Shown one piece after another: positions 1 through 7,316 of a stretch of 33,450 nt of DNA. The DNA comes from a virus. Position 1 is the stretch's first letter, and each line of letters begins with the position of its first letter. The stretch covers positions 57,219 to 90,668 of IMG/VR virus record IMGVR_UViG_3300022602_002877. One strand, 5' to 3'. The notes below the pieces were generated by a model. The model was not told the origin of the DNA and ran no database searches. It saw only the letters and a program-made list of their open reading frames with translations. The position numbers were made by a program, and so were the translations under genes.

Positions 1-228
1 CGCAATCGCCCCGATCCGTATGACGCCAGTGGTTGGACTGCCTACTGTGAACTTAACCGTTTACAGAATGATGGCAAACTAAGTTTTGACAGTGACAAAA
101 CTCCCGAACTTCGTAAGATGAGCAATAAAGCACACAAAGCTCTTCGTAAGATTGAGGCCGCTTATGAACAAGAAGACGAAGCCATGATGATTCGTCTCAT
201 TAAGGTTAGACAATCACTATGGACTTAA
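1..228 (+). CDS. Unknown phage protein, 5'-truncated
   Basis: The frame is open from the first base to a TAA at 226-228, giving the last 75 residues of a protein whose start lies outside the window. The tail is charged and probably helical, with many Lys, Arg and Glu residues (for example KAHKALRKIEAAYEQEDEAM). The stop overlaps the start of the next gene at 219, as in the tightly packed cluster downstream. I do not recognise the family and no function can be given. Confidence 0.7.
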   Translation, partial: RNRPDPYDASGWTAYCELNRLQNDGKLSFDSDKTPELRKMSNKAHKALRKIEAAYEQEDEAMMIRLIKVRQSLWT

Positions 229-389
229 CAGACACTAAATGCCCAAAATGTAATAGCCCAAGATCATATTCTTTGGAATATGATACCTATTACTGCGAGA
301 ATTGTAACGAATGGCTAGAAGACATTTGTACTGATAGAGATTGCGTTTACTGTAATGCAAGACCTATATTTCCCAAGGAGCAGGTATGA
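219..389 (+). CDS. Small zinc-ribbon-like protein, 56 aa
   Basis: ATG at 219 overlaps the end of the preceding gene; the stop is TGA at 387-389. The protein has two CxxC knuckles, C8-P-K-C11 and C26-E-N-C29, and further cysteines at 37, 42 and 45. That spacing is typical of a small zinc ribbon, and C37/C42/C45 could bind a second metal. Many such proteins bind nucleic acid or a protein partner, but which applies here cannot be told. The coding call rests on the Cys pattern and the ATGA-type overlap with the next gene at 386. Confidence 0.75.
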   Translation: MDLTDTKCPKCNSPRSYSLEYDTYYCENCNEWLEDICTDRDCVYCNARPIFPKEQV

Positions 390-562
390 AGACTAAAAAA
401 TTACGCAATCATATTGAAAAACGAGCCGATAGAGAAAAAGAAAAACTGCGCTCTAACCCTAAACTAACCAAAGAAGAACAAGAAAAGTTGGAACAGTTAA
501 AGGCTCAACAACAGGCACAGGCAATCGGTGTGGCATTAGATCTAGAAGGTATTATAAAATGA
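386..562 (+). CDS. Small charged helical protein, 58 aa, unknown
   Basis: ATG at 386 overlaps the TGA of the zinc-ribbon gene by four bases, suggesting translational coupling. The product is very rich in Lys, Glu and Gln over residues 1-45 and reads as one long amphipathic helix or short coiled coil (for example KEEQEKLEQLKAQQQAQ). It ends in a short hydrophobic stretch before a TGA that overlaps the next ATG at 559. No family was recognised. Confidence 0.7.
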   Translation: MKTKKLRNHIEKRADREKEKLRSNPKLTKEEQEKLEQLKAQQQAQAIGVALDLEGIIK

Positions 563-774
563 ACTCAGTTGACATGGCCAATAATTTAATTTTTCGTGCT
601 AAACATTTACAAGAGTTTACAATTACTGTGAATGTCACCGAAGATTTTAGATTCAACGGAGTTGTGCCTTTTGATATGAATATAGCAAACGGTGTCATAA
701 CAGCAAAGGTATATGGCATTGATTTTGAAGAAGCATTATCTACATTTCAGAATTATATAGAAAGTTGTAAATGA
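559..774 (+). CDS. Unknown phage protein, 71 aa
   Basis: The gene sits between four-base ATGA overlaps on both sides (559-562 and 771-774), so it belongs to the same transcription and translation unit. The product is a small soluble, mildly acidic protein with alternating hydrophobic residues suggesting a beta-rich fold. No motif was recognised and no function is offered. Confidence 0.75.
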   Translation: MNSVDMANNLIFRAKHLQEFTITVNVTEDFRFNGVVPFDMNIANGVITAKVYGIDFEEALSTFQNYIESCK

Positions 775-1301
775 GCAAGCTCTCAAAAAGCCCAGAACGC
801 AATACTTTTCAGATAGAAGGCTACATTAAAAGAGCCAAGAAAAACGGCAAAGAGCCCGATCAGGCGTACATTAACATGTGGGAAAACTTTCGAAAAATTG
901 ATGCTGAGCGAGAAGTAGATCCAGAATGGCAAAAGGATAATTTGGAATATGATCTAAGATCTACTCAGTGGATCTGTGATAAAGTCAAAGCATCAGATAC
1001 CTACGCCCAAAACTTATATGCGGCCATGTGTAATATGCAGTTCCAACAATTAGAAGTTATTCCGATTTTAAAAAACGAACGGTGGAGTTGTAGTTGGCGA
1101 TACGCCGGTGGTATTATTGCCGACATGCGTGAAGCAGGTGATTACATCGATTGGTACTGTAGTGGTATCGGTGGTGGATTAGGAAACGGCGACGAAGCCG
1201 TATCCAAAGGCTATGTGCCAGAAGGCATGGTCACTAACGAAATTCATGAAGACCTAAAAAAATTAGGTTGGGTTCCGGTAGAATGGCGCGAAGATGAGTA
1301 A
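771..1301 (+). CDS. Conserved-looking phage protein, 176 aa, unknown function
   Basis: It starts at ATG 771 in an ATGA overlap and ends at TAA 1299-1301. A charged N-terminal half is followed by a Trp/Gly-rich segment around residues 103-150 (RWSCSWRYAGGIIADMRE, then DYIDWYCSGIGGGLG) and a C-terminal IHEDLKKLGW segment. From memory this Trp/Gly-rich core recurs in hypothetical proteins of many tailed phages, but I know no assigned role. It is co-directional and overlaps the next gene by eight bases. Confidence 0.8.
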   Translation: MSKLSKSPERNTFQIEGYIKRAKKNGKEPDQAYINMWENFRKIDAEREVDPEWQKDNLEYDLRSTQWICDKVKASDTYAQNLYAAMCNMQFQQLEVIPILKNERWSCSWRYAGGIIADMREAGDYIDWYCSGIGGGLGNGDEAVSKGYVPEGMVTNEIHEDLKKLGWVPVEWREDE

Positions 1302-1644
1302 ACCAATTGTACTAACACCAACACAATGGTGGAAATTAAAGGGACGCCTAGACAATGATTATGGTCGTACCACAATGATGATCAGTTGGAAGATGAAAAG
1401 AGTATTGGGCTTTACTGTACGCGAACACTCAGGCTATAGACTTAGAACAGTTCGAGAGTTAGATGATTATGACCGTAGCGATAACATTTGGCACGACACT
1501 GAACGAGAACGAAAGTTCCATAGAGAGAACACACACGAGCACGTTATTTGTCTTGACTTCTACAATGAACCAAAACGTACCATGTTCCTACTCAAATATT
1601 CCGAATATTTGAACAATTCTGGTAAAATCACCATTGACAACTAA
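1294..1644 (+). CDS. Unknown phage protein, 116 aa
   Basis: ATG 1294 lies eight bases inside the preceding gene. The product is basic and aromatic-rich and begins with a PTQWWKLKGRLDNDYG-like segment. There is no transmembrane stretch and no recognised domain. Its last codons overlap the -35 box of the promoter at 1634-1662, so the upstream operon and the next promoter are physically interleaved. Confidence 0.75.
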   Translation: MSKPIVLTPTQWWKLKGRLDNDYGRTTMMISWKMKRVLGFTVREHSGYRLRTVRELDDYDRSDNIWHDTERERKFHRENTHEHVICLDFYNEPKRTMFLLKYSEYLNNSGKITIDN

Positions 1645-1662
1645 CCAAAAATCCTGTATAAT
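1634..1662 (+). promoter_or_regulatory. Consensus sigma70 promoter
   Basis: Perfect TTGACA (1634-1639), a 17-base spacer, and perfect TATAAT (1657-1662). Transcription should begin near 1669, about 25 bases before the TTG start at 1694. The promoter lies inside the end of the preceding gene, so it adds transcription to the next gene. Confidence 0.88.
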
Positions 1663-1693
1663 ATAATTATTGTTTAACACAGGAGCATCAAAA

Positions 1694-2872
1694 TTGGCAT
1701 CTCGAACACTTACAGCCGCAAGAGCAAATTCAAAAGTACGTGACCATAGCCCAAGTTGGGATGGATCAGATGAGTGGGATAGCGAAAAGTTTACAGGTCA
1801 TTTCCGTAATGCTATGTCTTACTATCGTTTGGAAAGTTCTATTAAAGAATTAAAACCCAAATTAGTAGAATGGATGAACATGAATGGATATGCTAGAGCA
1901 GATTCCGATGCTATTCGCAAAACCAAAGACAAATACTTTAACGGTACAATGGTAGCATTGGCTGCCTGTTTGGTTAAAGGTATGCCTGAAATTCACACAG
2001 GATTTAATCAAGGTCGTGATACAGCAGTTTGGTTGCGTAAAGAAATTGAAAAGGTACTTGAACTAGGTGCCGATGATTTGGAAGAAGACGATGATGCTCC
2101 TAAAGTAGAAAAAGTATTGGCTCCTGTAATTAACATTCAAGATCGTATTCGCGAACAGGCAGTTGGCATGAGCGATGAACTTGATGCCGCAATTGATTCT
2201 TGGATCATGTCTCCAGAAGAGTTTGATCCCAAAGCATTTAAAATTGTCAATCTGTTGCGTGGCAAGGGTGCCAAGGCCGCACAGGCTCGTTATGTTAAAG
2301 GCTTTTTCCAAAATGGCCACAACGAACTGTTGGAATTAGCATCAGGTCAAGCAGATGAGCAATTGCGTGAAGCATACAAACACAACAGTCGTAAGAATGT
2401 TAAAAAATTAATTGACTTTTACGAAAGCATTGCGGCCGCTTGTGATCAAATCATTGCTGAAGCCAAAGTACTTAAAAAAGTACGTACAAAGAAAGTCAAA
2501 CCTGCCGAGGAATTGGTCAAGAAGGTCAAGTTCCGTCTTACAGATGACAAATTAGGTATTACGTCAGTGCCACCAGCACAACTTATTGGTGCTCAAAGTG
2601 CTGTAATGTTCAATACCAAAACACGTAAGATTGGTTATTATATTGCTACAAGTTCAGCAGGATTGGCTGTAAAAGGTACAAGTCTTATTAACTTCACAGA
2701 AAAGAGTACTCAAAAGACCCTGCGTAAACCTGAAGTTCAACTTAAAGAGTTTAAGGAACAGAATACACAGAAGCGTGTAGAAACTTGGTTTACTAAAAAT
2801 ATTAAAACCACAGAGACTGCTCTTAATGGGCGGTTGAATGAGGATATCATTATTCTAAAGGTGTTTAAATGA
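1694..2872 (+). CDS. Unknown 392-aa phage protein with a TTG start
   Basis: The frame can open at TTG 1670, but that codon sits at the predicted transcript start. The in-frame TTG at 1694 has AGGAG at 1681-1685, eight bases upstream, and is the better start. The N-terminus (MASRTLTAARANSKVRDHSPSW) is basic; an acidic linker with a run of Glu/Asp lies near residue 130, followed by a Lys-rich helical segment around residues 245-275. The C-terminal third looks beta-rich. This could be a nucleic-acid-associated protein, but I do not recognise the family. It has its own consensus promoter and overlaps the next gene by four bases, so early or middle expression is likely. Confidence 0.85.
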   Translation: MASRTLTAARANSKVRDHSPSWDGSDEWDSEKFTGHFRNAMSYYRLESSIKELKPKLVEWMNMNGYARADSDAIRKTKDKYFNGTMVALAACLVKGMPEIHTGFNQGRDTAVWLRKEIEKVLELGADDLEEDDDAPKVEKVLAPVINIQDRIREQAVGMSDELDAAIDSWIMSPEEFDPKAFKIVNLLRGKGAKAAQARYVKGFFQNGHNELLELASGQADEQLREAYKHNSRKNVKKLIDFYESIAAACDQIIAEAKVLKKVRTKKVKPAEELVKKVKFRLTDDKLGITSVPPAQLIGAQSAVMFNTKTRKIGYYIATSSAGLAVKGTSLINFTEKSTQKTLRKPEVQLKEFKEQNTQKRVETWFTKNIKTTETALNGRLNEDIIILKVFK

Positions 2873-3138
2873 CATTGCCAGATGAACGCTTTCGTAGTGT
2901 ATTACAAACTGAGGAATTTCTTAGGGCGTTAGCAGATCCAAAAATAACGCCTAGAGTTCCTCGGGCTATTCGTAAACGTGCTCTTGGATGCTTACGCCAC
3001 TATCCATCTTTTTATAACTTAAAAGAAATTGAAGAAGCGGCTCCACACATCATGGAAGAACGCATGGAACCACTTTATAAAATGGTAAAGGCCTACAACC
3101 AAGAAAAAACTGAAAGTGCCGACAACAACAATAATTAA
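2869..3138 (+). CDS. BPSL0761-like small protein, 89 aa
   Basis: ATG 2869 overlaps the previous stop by four bases. The segment PDERFRSVLQTEEFLRAL followed by ITPRVPRAIRKRALGCLRHYPSF closely resembles, as I recall it, the BPSL0761 family of small bacterial and phage proteins: an ERxRxVxxTxxFL helix, a PRVPxxIR motif and an LRHYP motif. The function of that family is not known. The tail is Asn-rich. The call is from motif memory only. Confidence 0.75.
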   Translation: MTLPDERFRSVLQTEEFLRALADPKITPRVPRAIRKRALGCLRHYPSFYNLKEIEEAAPHIMEERMEPLYKMVKAYNQEKTESADNNNN

Positions 3139-3142
3139 TGTT

Positions 3143-3814
3143 ATGTTTTTACAAGTAGATCAATATTGTTTTATTAACCCGACTCCTATACTGATACTAA
3201 AATCAGATACGCCTGTTGTTACAAAAGAAAATATTAAGTATTTTCTAAATTTAGAAATGAGAACAGCAGGCGATTCTCCTGTTGACCTATCTGCTAAAGA
3301 TGGTGTACTAGAGTCTCCAGAGTTATCAAATATTAAAACCATAATGGACGAAGCAGTTAATTACTACGTTACAGAAGTAGTAGGAGTTAGTAATAAATTT
3401 AAATTGGTTCATTCTTGGTTAACTAAAAATGTCAAAGGTAGTTATCATCATAAACATTATCATCATAACATGATGTTAACAGCATTGGTGTATTTTAATG
3501 AAGAAGGAACCGAAGATTCTTTTTCTCCGTTGGTTTTTACTGGAGAAGGAGTAAAAAGAGTATTTCAAAAATTTCAATTTGAATTTAATATTATTAAAGA
3601 AAATGATATTAATGCTAATTCATATACAATAAATCCTACAACAAATCATATTATTATATTTCCTGGATGGATAGAACACGAAGTTCCAACTAATACAAAA
3701 GAAAAAACACGTTATTCAGTAGGAGGCAATTATTTCATAAATGACTTTTTAGGTAAAGAAAATAATTACGATTCAATTAACATAGACGTTTCAAGTAAAA
3801 GACTTAACAAATGA
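3143..3814 (+). CDS. Putative 2OG-Fe(II) oxygenase (TIGR02466-like), 223 aa
   Basis: A GTG at 3116 could extend the frame, but it overlaps the preceding gene; ATG 3143, just after that gene's stop, is chosen. The likely double-stranded beta-helix core contains a His cluster after [10 protein letters not shown] (His 102-108, Asn109), a distal His179 in [10 protein letters not shown], and Arg190 in RYSVGG. This order (HxH..N, FPxWxxHxV, RxSxxxN) matches the putative oxygenase family known as TIGR02466. Such enzymes use iron and 2-oxoglutarate to hydroxylate a substrate, which cannot be named here. No clear ribosome binding site is seen before 3143. The stop overlaps clpP by four bases. Confidence 0.75.
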   Translation: MFLQVDQYCFINPTPILILKSDTPVVTKENIKYFLNLEMRTAGDSPVDLSAKDGVLESPELSNIKTIMDEAVNYYVTEVVGVSNKFKLVHSWLTKNVKGSYHHKHYHHNMMLTALVYFNEEGTEDSFSPLVFTGEGVKRVFQKFQFEFNIIKENDINANSYTINPTTNHIIIFPGWIEHEVPTNTKEKTRYSVGGNYFINDFLGKENNYDSINIDVSSKRLNK

Positions 3815-4425
3815 AAGATAACATGATTACAAGCAATTTAGTACCAATGGTAATTGAAAAGACCAGTCAGGGTGAACGTGCGTTTGATATTTTTAGTAGA
3901 TTATTAAATGAACGCATTGTATTTTTAAACGGACCTGTAGATGACTGGAGTGCCAATTTAGTGGTAGCACAGATGTTACATTTAGAAAGTCAAGACTCAG
4001 ATAAAGATATTCACTTTTATATTAACAGTCCCGGTGGTGTTGTTACCGCTGGAATGAGCATTTATGATGTAATGCAATTTATTAAACCAGATGTGGCAAC
4101 TTATGTTATGGGACAGGCCTGTAGTATGGGTTCCTTGTTAGCACAGGCAGGTGCTGCAGGTAAACGGTTTATGTTGCCCAACGCTCGTCACATGATTCAT
4201 CAACCTAGTGGTGGTGCTGGCGGACAGGCCACAGATATGGAAATTCAAGTTAAAGAAATATTAAAAATGAAACAGACACTTACACAGATTTATGTTAATC
4301 ATAATTCAAAAGGTAAGGCCTATGATGAGTTTCATGCCGCAATGGAACGTGACAATTTTATGAGTGCCGAAGAAGCATTGGCATTCGGATTAGTTGATCA
4401 AATTGTAGAAAAGCGTCCAGTATAA
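3811..4425 (+). CDS. clpP: ClpP ATP-dependent protease proteolytic subunit
   Basis: The 204-residue product aligns over its whole length with cellular ClpP, the serine peptidase that forms two heptameric rings and degrades proteins unfolded by ClpX or ClpA. The catalytic triad is visible: Ser105 in MGQACSMGS, His130 in MIHQPSGG and Asp181 in ERDNF. The oxyanion segment YINSPGG and the C-terminal FGLVDQIVE are conserved. It begins at the normal mature N-terminus ([11 protein letters not shown]), without a long propeptide. It is far closer to bacterial ClpP than to the ClpP-fold prohead proteases of lambdoid phages. No Clp ATPase is present in the window, so a host unfoldase would be needed. 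Confidence 0.95.
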   Translation: MKDNMITSNLVPMVIEKTSQGERAFDIFSRLLNERIVFLNGPVDDWSANLVVAQMLHLESQDSDKDIHFYINSPGGVVTAGMSIYDVMQFIKPDVATYVMGQACSMGSLLAQAGAAGKRFMLPNARHMIHQPSGGAGGQATDMEIQVKEILKMKQTLTQIYVNHNSKGKAYDEFHAAMERDNFMSAEEALAFGLVDQIVEKRPV

Positions 4426-4439
4426 TATCATATTATAAA

Positions 4440-4478
4440 TTCTCTCTGAATAGGATTAAATATTTTACTCAGGGAGAA
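4440..4478 (+). promoter_or_regulatory. Hairpin sequestering a Shine-Dalgarno, with late promoter in its loop
   Basis: TTCTCTCTGA (4440-4449) pairs with TCAGGGAGAA (4469-4478) in a 10-bp stem with one G-U pair and a 19-base loop. The 3' arm contains the GGGAG ribosome binding site of the gene at 4483. The loop holds TAAATA (4457-4462), a T4-type late promoter core, with predicted start near 4468. Only RNA reading through from clpP would contain both arms. Confidence 0.65.
4457..4462 (+). promoter_or_regulatory. Putative T4-type late promoter core
   Basis: TAAATA in the context ATTAAATATT, 21 bases before the ATG at 4483. Placing the T4 late motif at -13 to -6 puts +1 near 4468, leaving a 15-base leader with GGGAG. 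Confidence 0.5.
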
Positions 4479-4482
4479 TATT

Positions 4483-4656
4483 ATGGCATTACATATTATA
4501 TTATTATTAATAGGCATCATTTTATGGGCTTGGTTACTATACAACATTAGTTTATTTTGCAAAATGAATCGTCAACAACAAACACTTTTAGATCTGGTAA
4601 TTGAAGATATTAAATCAATAAAAGAAGAAGTTAAAAATATTAAAAATAAATATTGA
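4483..4656 (+). CDS. Small membrane protein with cytoplasmic coiled coil, 57 aa
   Basis: ATG 4483 follows GGGAG by six bases. Residues 3-25 are strongly hydrophobic (LHIILLLIGIILWAWLLYNI) and form one membrane span. Residues 30-57 are a Lys/Glu/Ile heptad-like helix (for example DIKSIKEEVKNIKNK). Single-span proteins with a short coiled coil are common in T4-like phages, often of unknown function; a role in lysis or in membrane remodelling is possible but not shown. The TGA overlaps the -35 box of the next promoter. Confidence 0.75.
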   Translation: MALHIILLLIGIILWAWLLYNISLFCKMNRQQQTLLDLVIEDIKSIKEEVKNIKNKY

Positions 4657-4681
4657 CACAGATATAAAATACCTGTATATT
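4653..4681 (+). promoter_or_regulatory. Sigma70 promoter for the QueD-like gene
   Basis: Perfect TTGACA (4653-4658), a 17-base spacer and TATATT (4676-4681). A 7-bp inverted repeat CTGTATA-TTT-TATACAG (4673-4689) overlays the -10 box and start site, which could be an operator. Predicted +1 is near 4688. Confidence 0.82.
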
Positions 4682-4687
4682 TTATAC

Positions 4688-4730
4688 AGTGGACTTAGGC
4701 ATTCATCCCACTTAAAAAATTCTGCATGTC
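4688..4730 (+). promoter_or_regulatory. Candidate leader pseudoknot (preQ1-I-like) upstream of the QueD-like gene
   Basis: Beginning at the predicted +1, AGTGG (4688-4692) can pair with CCACT (4708-4712). A run of six A follows (4714-4719), and loop GGCAT (4698-4702) can pair with ATGTC (4726-4730), with one G-U pair. The order stem, loop, C-rich 3' arm, A-run and second pairing resembles the small preQ1-I aptamer, and the downstream gene is in the queuosine-precursor family. The match is by eye; the canonical loop bases are not conserved, so this is only a candidate. Confidence 0.3.
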
Positions 4731-4753
4731 ATTGTTCATAAAGGAAAACAACA

Positions 4754-5266
4754 ATGGCAAATACAATAGAGTACCCAACATCATACAAATATGTAAGTAC
4801 AAAAGAATACGTGGACGCATTTCCTGTAGCATATAGACAGTGGAAGGCCGATAGCCACTGTAATCTGATTCACGGTTATGCGTTTAGCATGAAATTCTTT
4901 TTTGGTACAAATGATTTAGATGTACGTAACTGGGCGGCTGACTACGGCGGATTAAAAGAACTCAAGAAAGAATTAGAAAATCAGTTTGATCATACACTCT
5001 TAGTGGCGGAAGATGATCCTGAATTAGAAACTTTTAAATTATTACAAGAAAAGAAAATGGCCAAACTGACCATACTGCCAAGATTGGGTTGTGAAGGTTT
5101 GGCTGATATGCTTTACAAATATGTAAACGGAGTTTATATTCCCGATATGTGGGGTCCAGGCGAAGCAGAAAGACTTTGGTGTTTTAGAGTAGAAGTTAGA
5201 GAAACACAAAGCAATATGGCTTATAGAGAAGGTCACAGAGAGTGGGGAGAGGATCTATTATCATGA
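4754..5266 (+). CDS. queD: QueD / 6-pyruvoyl-tetrahydropterin synthase family protein, 170 aa
   Basis: The family converts dihydroneopterin triphosphate to 6-carboxy-tetrahydropterin (QueD) or 6-pyruvoyl-tetrahydropterin, the first steps to 7-deazaguanine or biopterin. Supporting motifs are Cys36 in HCNLIHGYAF (the catalytic-Cys region), FDHTLLVAEDDP near residue 77 (catalytic His region) and RVEVRETQSN near the C-terminus (substrate-binding Glu). Unusually, two of the three usual zinc His positions appear to be Tyr: VAYRQ replaces AAHRL, and HGY replaces HGH. The product may still be active with a changed metal site, or may have another role. ATAAAGGA precedes the ATG, and the gene has its own promoter. 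The stop overlaps the cupin gene. Confidence 0.8.
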   Translation: MANTIEYPTSYKYVSTKEYVDAFPVAYRQWKADSHCNLIHGYAFSMKFFFGTNDLDVRNWAADYGGLKELKKELENQFDHTLLVAEDDPELETFKLLQEKKMAKLTILPRLGCEGLADMLYKYVNGVYIPDMWGPGEAERLWCFRVEVRETQSNMAYREGHREWGEDLLS

Positions 5267-5592
5267 AATATAGCATTTACGATATAGGTGGTGATGTTGT
5301 TAAAGACAACGAAACCTATGTTTTAAAAGACAATAAGTTTTTAAACAATCTTATATTAAGTTCTACAGAACTTAAACCACATCAAAGTACCCGTGGTCAT
5401 AGTCACGCAGGGCAAGAAGAAGTTTATTATTTTGTCAGCGGCAGTGGAGAAATGGAACTCGGTGATGAAAAGTTTTCTGTTCAAGGTGGCGATGTTGTGT
5501 TAATACCAGATGGTGTATTCCATCGTGTACACAATCCTAATAACAGTCCCTTTTATTTTGTATGTGTATTTGATGGAAAACGGAATCATTAA
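5263..5592 (+). CDS. Cupin-fold protein, 109 aa
   Basis: An upstream in-frame start exists at 5242, but ATG 5263 overlaps the previous stop (ATGA) and begins the conserved fold, so it is chosen. The first cupin motif is visible as GHSHAGQEEVYYFVSGSG (His46, His48, Glu52 or Glu53), followed by GGDVVLIPDGVFHRV with His87. These ligands would bind one metal. Single-domain cupins of this kind include sugar isomerases and epimerases, and the neighbouring sugar nucleotide enzyme makes a carbohydrate role plausible. The substrate is not determinable. Confidence 0.85.
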   Translation: MKYSIYDIGGDVVKDNETYVLKDNKFLNNLILSSTELKPHQSTRGHSHAGQEEVYYFVSGSGEMELGDEKFSVQGGDVVLIPDGVFHRVHNPNNSPFYFVCVFDGKRNH

Positions 5593-5752
5593 AACTCTTT
5601 GGAGACTCTGGGCCAAGGCCTTGGGTGAAAAAACAGGCGACACGGATAAAGAAGCAGATAGAATTGCTTGTATTCGTACTGCCATTGTGTTATCATATAT
5701 TGTAACAAACTGCTTTATAGTAGCAGGAGTTGTTCATCACTGGAATCAATAA
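5573..5752 (+). CDS. Small membrane-anchored protein, 59 aa
   Basis: ATG 5573 lies 20 bases inside the cupin gene; the stop overlaps the next ATG at 5752. The N-terminal half is charged and soluble ([20 protein letters not shown]). Residues 34-55 are hydrophobic ([20 protein letters not shown]) and probably span the membrane once. No family was recognised. Its embedding between cupin and UXS genes implies co-translation. Confidence 0.7.
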   Translation: MENGIIKTLWRLWAKALGEKTGDTDKEADRIACIRTAIVLSYIVTNCFIVAGVVHHWNQ

Positions 5753-6684
5753 TGAAAAAAATATTAGTAACCGGCGGTGCCGGATTTTTAGGCTCACATC
5801 TTTGTGATAGATTAGTCAACGAAGGACATCATGTGTTATGCGTTGACAACTACTTTACAGGTAGCAAAAGTAATATTGAGCACTTGCTTGATAAGAAAAA
5901 CTTTGAAGTAATGCGTCAAGATGTTTGCTTTCCACTTTATGTAGAAGTAGACGAAATTTACAATCTTGCTTGTCCGGCAAGTCCGTTTTACTATCAATGG
6001 GATCCTATCCAAACTATGAAGACCAGTGTACTAGGTGCTTACAACCTATTAGGATTAGCCAAACGCACAGGTGCTAAAATTCTACAGGCCAGTACAAGTG
6101 AGATTTATGGCGATCCACATGTTCATCCACAAACAGAAGAATATTGGGGTAATGTAAATCCAATAGGCATTCGTAGTTGTTATGATGAAGGTAAACGTGC
6201 CGCAGAAACACTATTCATGGATTACTACCGTATTCATACTGTCAAGGCCAAAATTGTACGTATTTTTAATACATACGGTCCAAGATTGGCACAAGGTGAC
6301 GGTCGTGTAGTCAGCAACTTTATTGTACAAGCCCTGCAGGGTAAACCAATTACAGTTTATGGTAGCGGAGAACAAACACGTAGTTTCTGTTATGTAGATG
6401 ACCTAATCGATGGTATGATGGCATTGATGTCATCCGAAGACGAGGTTATAGGACCTTTTAATATGGGCAATCCTGGAGAGTTTACAATGAATGAACTTGC
6501 TAAGAAGGTTATTCAGTTAACAGGCAGTAACAGTATTATACTACAACAACCATTACCACAAGACGATCCTAAACAACGTAAACCAGATATTAGCAAGGCA
6601 AAATTATTATTAAATTGGGAACCAAAAATAGACCTAGACGCAGGCCTACAAAAAACCATAGACTATTTTAAAACGGTGCTGTAA
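5752..6684 (+). CDS. UDP-glucuronate decarboxylase-like sugar nucleotide enzyme (UXS)
   Basis: An extended SDR-family enzyme of 310 residues, close to the normal length of cytosolic UXS. The NAD-binding glycine motif GGAGFLGSH is at residues 8-16. The active site has STSEIYGDP (residues 114-122, with the Glu117 typical of decarboxylating members) and Tyr144-xxx-Lys148 in [16 protein letters not shown] and [16 protein letters not shown] follow as in UXS. Known members convert UDP-glucuronate to UDP-xylose. ATG 5752 overlaps the previous stop; the longer frame from 5668 would only read through the preceding gene. It may supply a sugar for virion or host-surface decoration. Confidence 0.9.
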   Translation: MKKILVTGGAGFLGSHLCDRLVNEGHHVLCVDNYFTGSKSNIEHLLDKKNFEVMRQDVCFPLYVEVDEIYNLACPASPFYYQWDPIQTMKTSVLGAYNLLGLAKRTGAKILQASTSEIYGDPHVHPQTEEYWGNVNPIGIRSCYDEGKRAAETLFMDYYRIHTVKAKIVRIFNTYGPRLAQGDGRVVSNFIVQALQGKPITVYGSGEQTRSFCYVDDLIDGMMALMSSEDEVIGPFNMGNPGEFTMNELAKKVIQLTGSNSIILQQPLPQDDPKQRKPDISKAKLLLNWEPKIDLDAGLQKTIDYFKTVL

Positions 6685-7271
6685 TGGAAGACTTTATTCG
6701 TGTTTGGCCAAATCTTGTAAGTCAGGAAATTTGCGGAGAAACAATTGATGTGTTTGAATCATTGATTGTGAATCCTGATTTTAAGGACAATATCTTTCAT
6801 AACAAAACTCAATTTTCAAATGGTAGTTTAGGTCGCGATGACATTGCTCTATTTTTAGATCACGTTGATTTTAACAAAGGCGAATTGGCCAGCAAATATC
6901 TTTTTATTTTACAAGACTGTATCACCGAATACTTAGAAGACTTTCCACAGTTAAAATATACAGGTTTAACTAATTATCGTTCTTTAAAAATACAAAGGAC
7001 AATGCCGCTGGGAGGATATCATCAATGGCATTATGAGCAAGCGGCGGATAAGGCATCATACGCAAGAGAAGTTACATGGATGATTTATCTTAACGATATG
7101 CCGTTGGGGGAAGCCGAAACCGAGTTCTTGTTTCAAAGAAGAAAAATACAGCCCACTCGCGGTACTGTTGTAATGTGGCCCGCAGGCATGACACATGTCC
7201 ATAGAGGCCTTACTGTTTATACCCAACCAAAATACATTGCTACAGGTTGGTACTCAAAAGATACCAATTGA
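6684..7271 (+). CDS. 2OG-Fe(II) oxygenase (prolyl-4-hydroxylase-like), 195 aa
   Basis: ATG 6684 overlaps the UXS stop (TAATG). The double-stranded beta-helix signature is present: an iron-binding HxE at His116-Glu118 in GYHQWHYEQ, a distal His in MTHVHRGL (His173), and Lys183 ten residues later as the likely 2-oxoglutarate carboxylate partner. Related oxygenases are common in T4-like marine phages. The substrate is unknown; sugars, proteins and modified bases are all possible. It is the second such enzyme in the window and lacks obvious sequence similarity to the one at 3143. Its stop codon overlaps the next -35 box. Confidence 0.85.
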   Translation: MEDFIRVWPNLVSQEICGETIDVFESLIVNPDFKDNIFHNKTQFSNGSLGRDDIALFLDHVDFNKGELASKYLFILQDCITEYLEDFPQLKYTGLTNYRSLKIQRTMPLGGYHQWHYEQAADKASYAREVTWMIYLNDMPLGEAETEFLFQRRKIQPTRGTVVMWPAGMTHVHRGLTVYTQPKYIATGWYSKDTN

Positions 7272-7296
7272 CAATGTCCAGAAATTGTGTTATACT
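7268..7296 (+). promoter_or_regulatory. Consensus sigma70 promoter
   Basis: TTGACA (7268-7273), a 17-base spacer and TATACT (7291-7296). The predicted +1 near 7303 leaves a short leader with GGAGAG before the ATG at 7317. A short inverted repeat ATACT-TAT-AGTAT (7292-7304) overlays the -10 box and start. Confidence 0.85.
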
Positions 7297-7316
7297 TATA
7301 GTATGGAGAGCACACA

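Noticed and set aside
1670-1693. TTG at 1670 as the start of the 392-aa gene
   Set aside because: It lies at the predicted transcript start without a Shine-Dalgarno; TTG 1694 has AGGAG at the right distance.
3811-4425. ClpP-fold prohead maturation protease
   Set aside because: Sequence is of the cellular ClpP type end to end, and no capsid genes are adjacent.
5843-5871. TTGACA inside the UXS gene
   Set aside because: At 17 bases the partner hexamer is AAAAGT, not a -10 box, and the site is inside a coding region.
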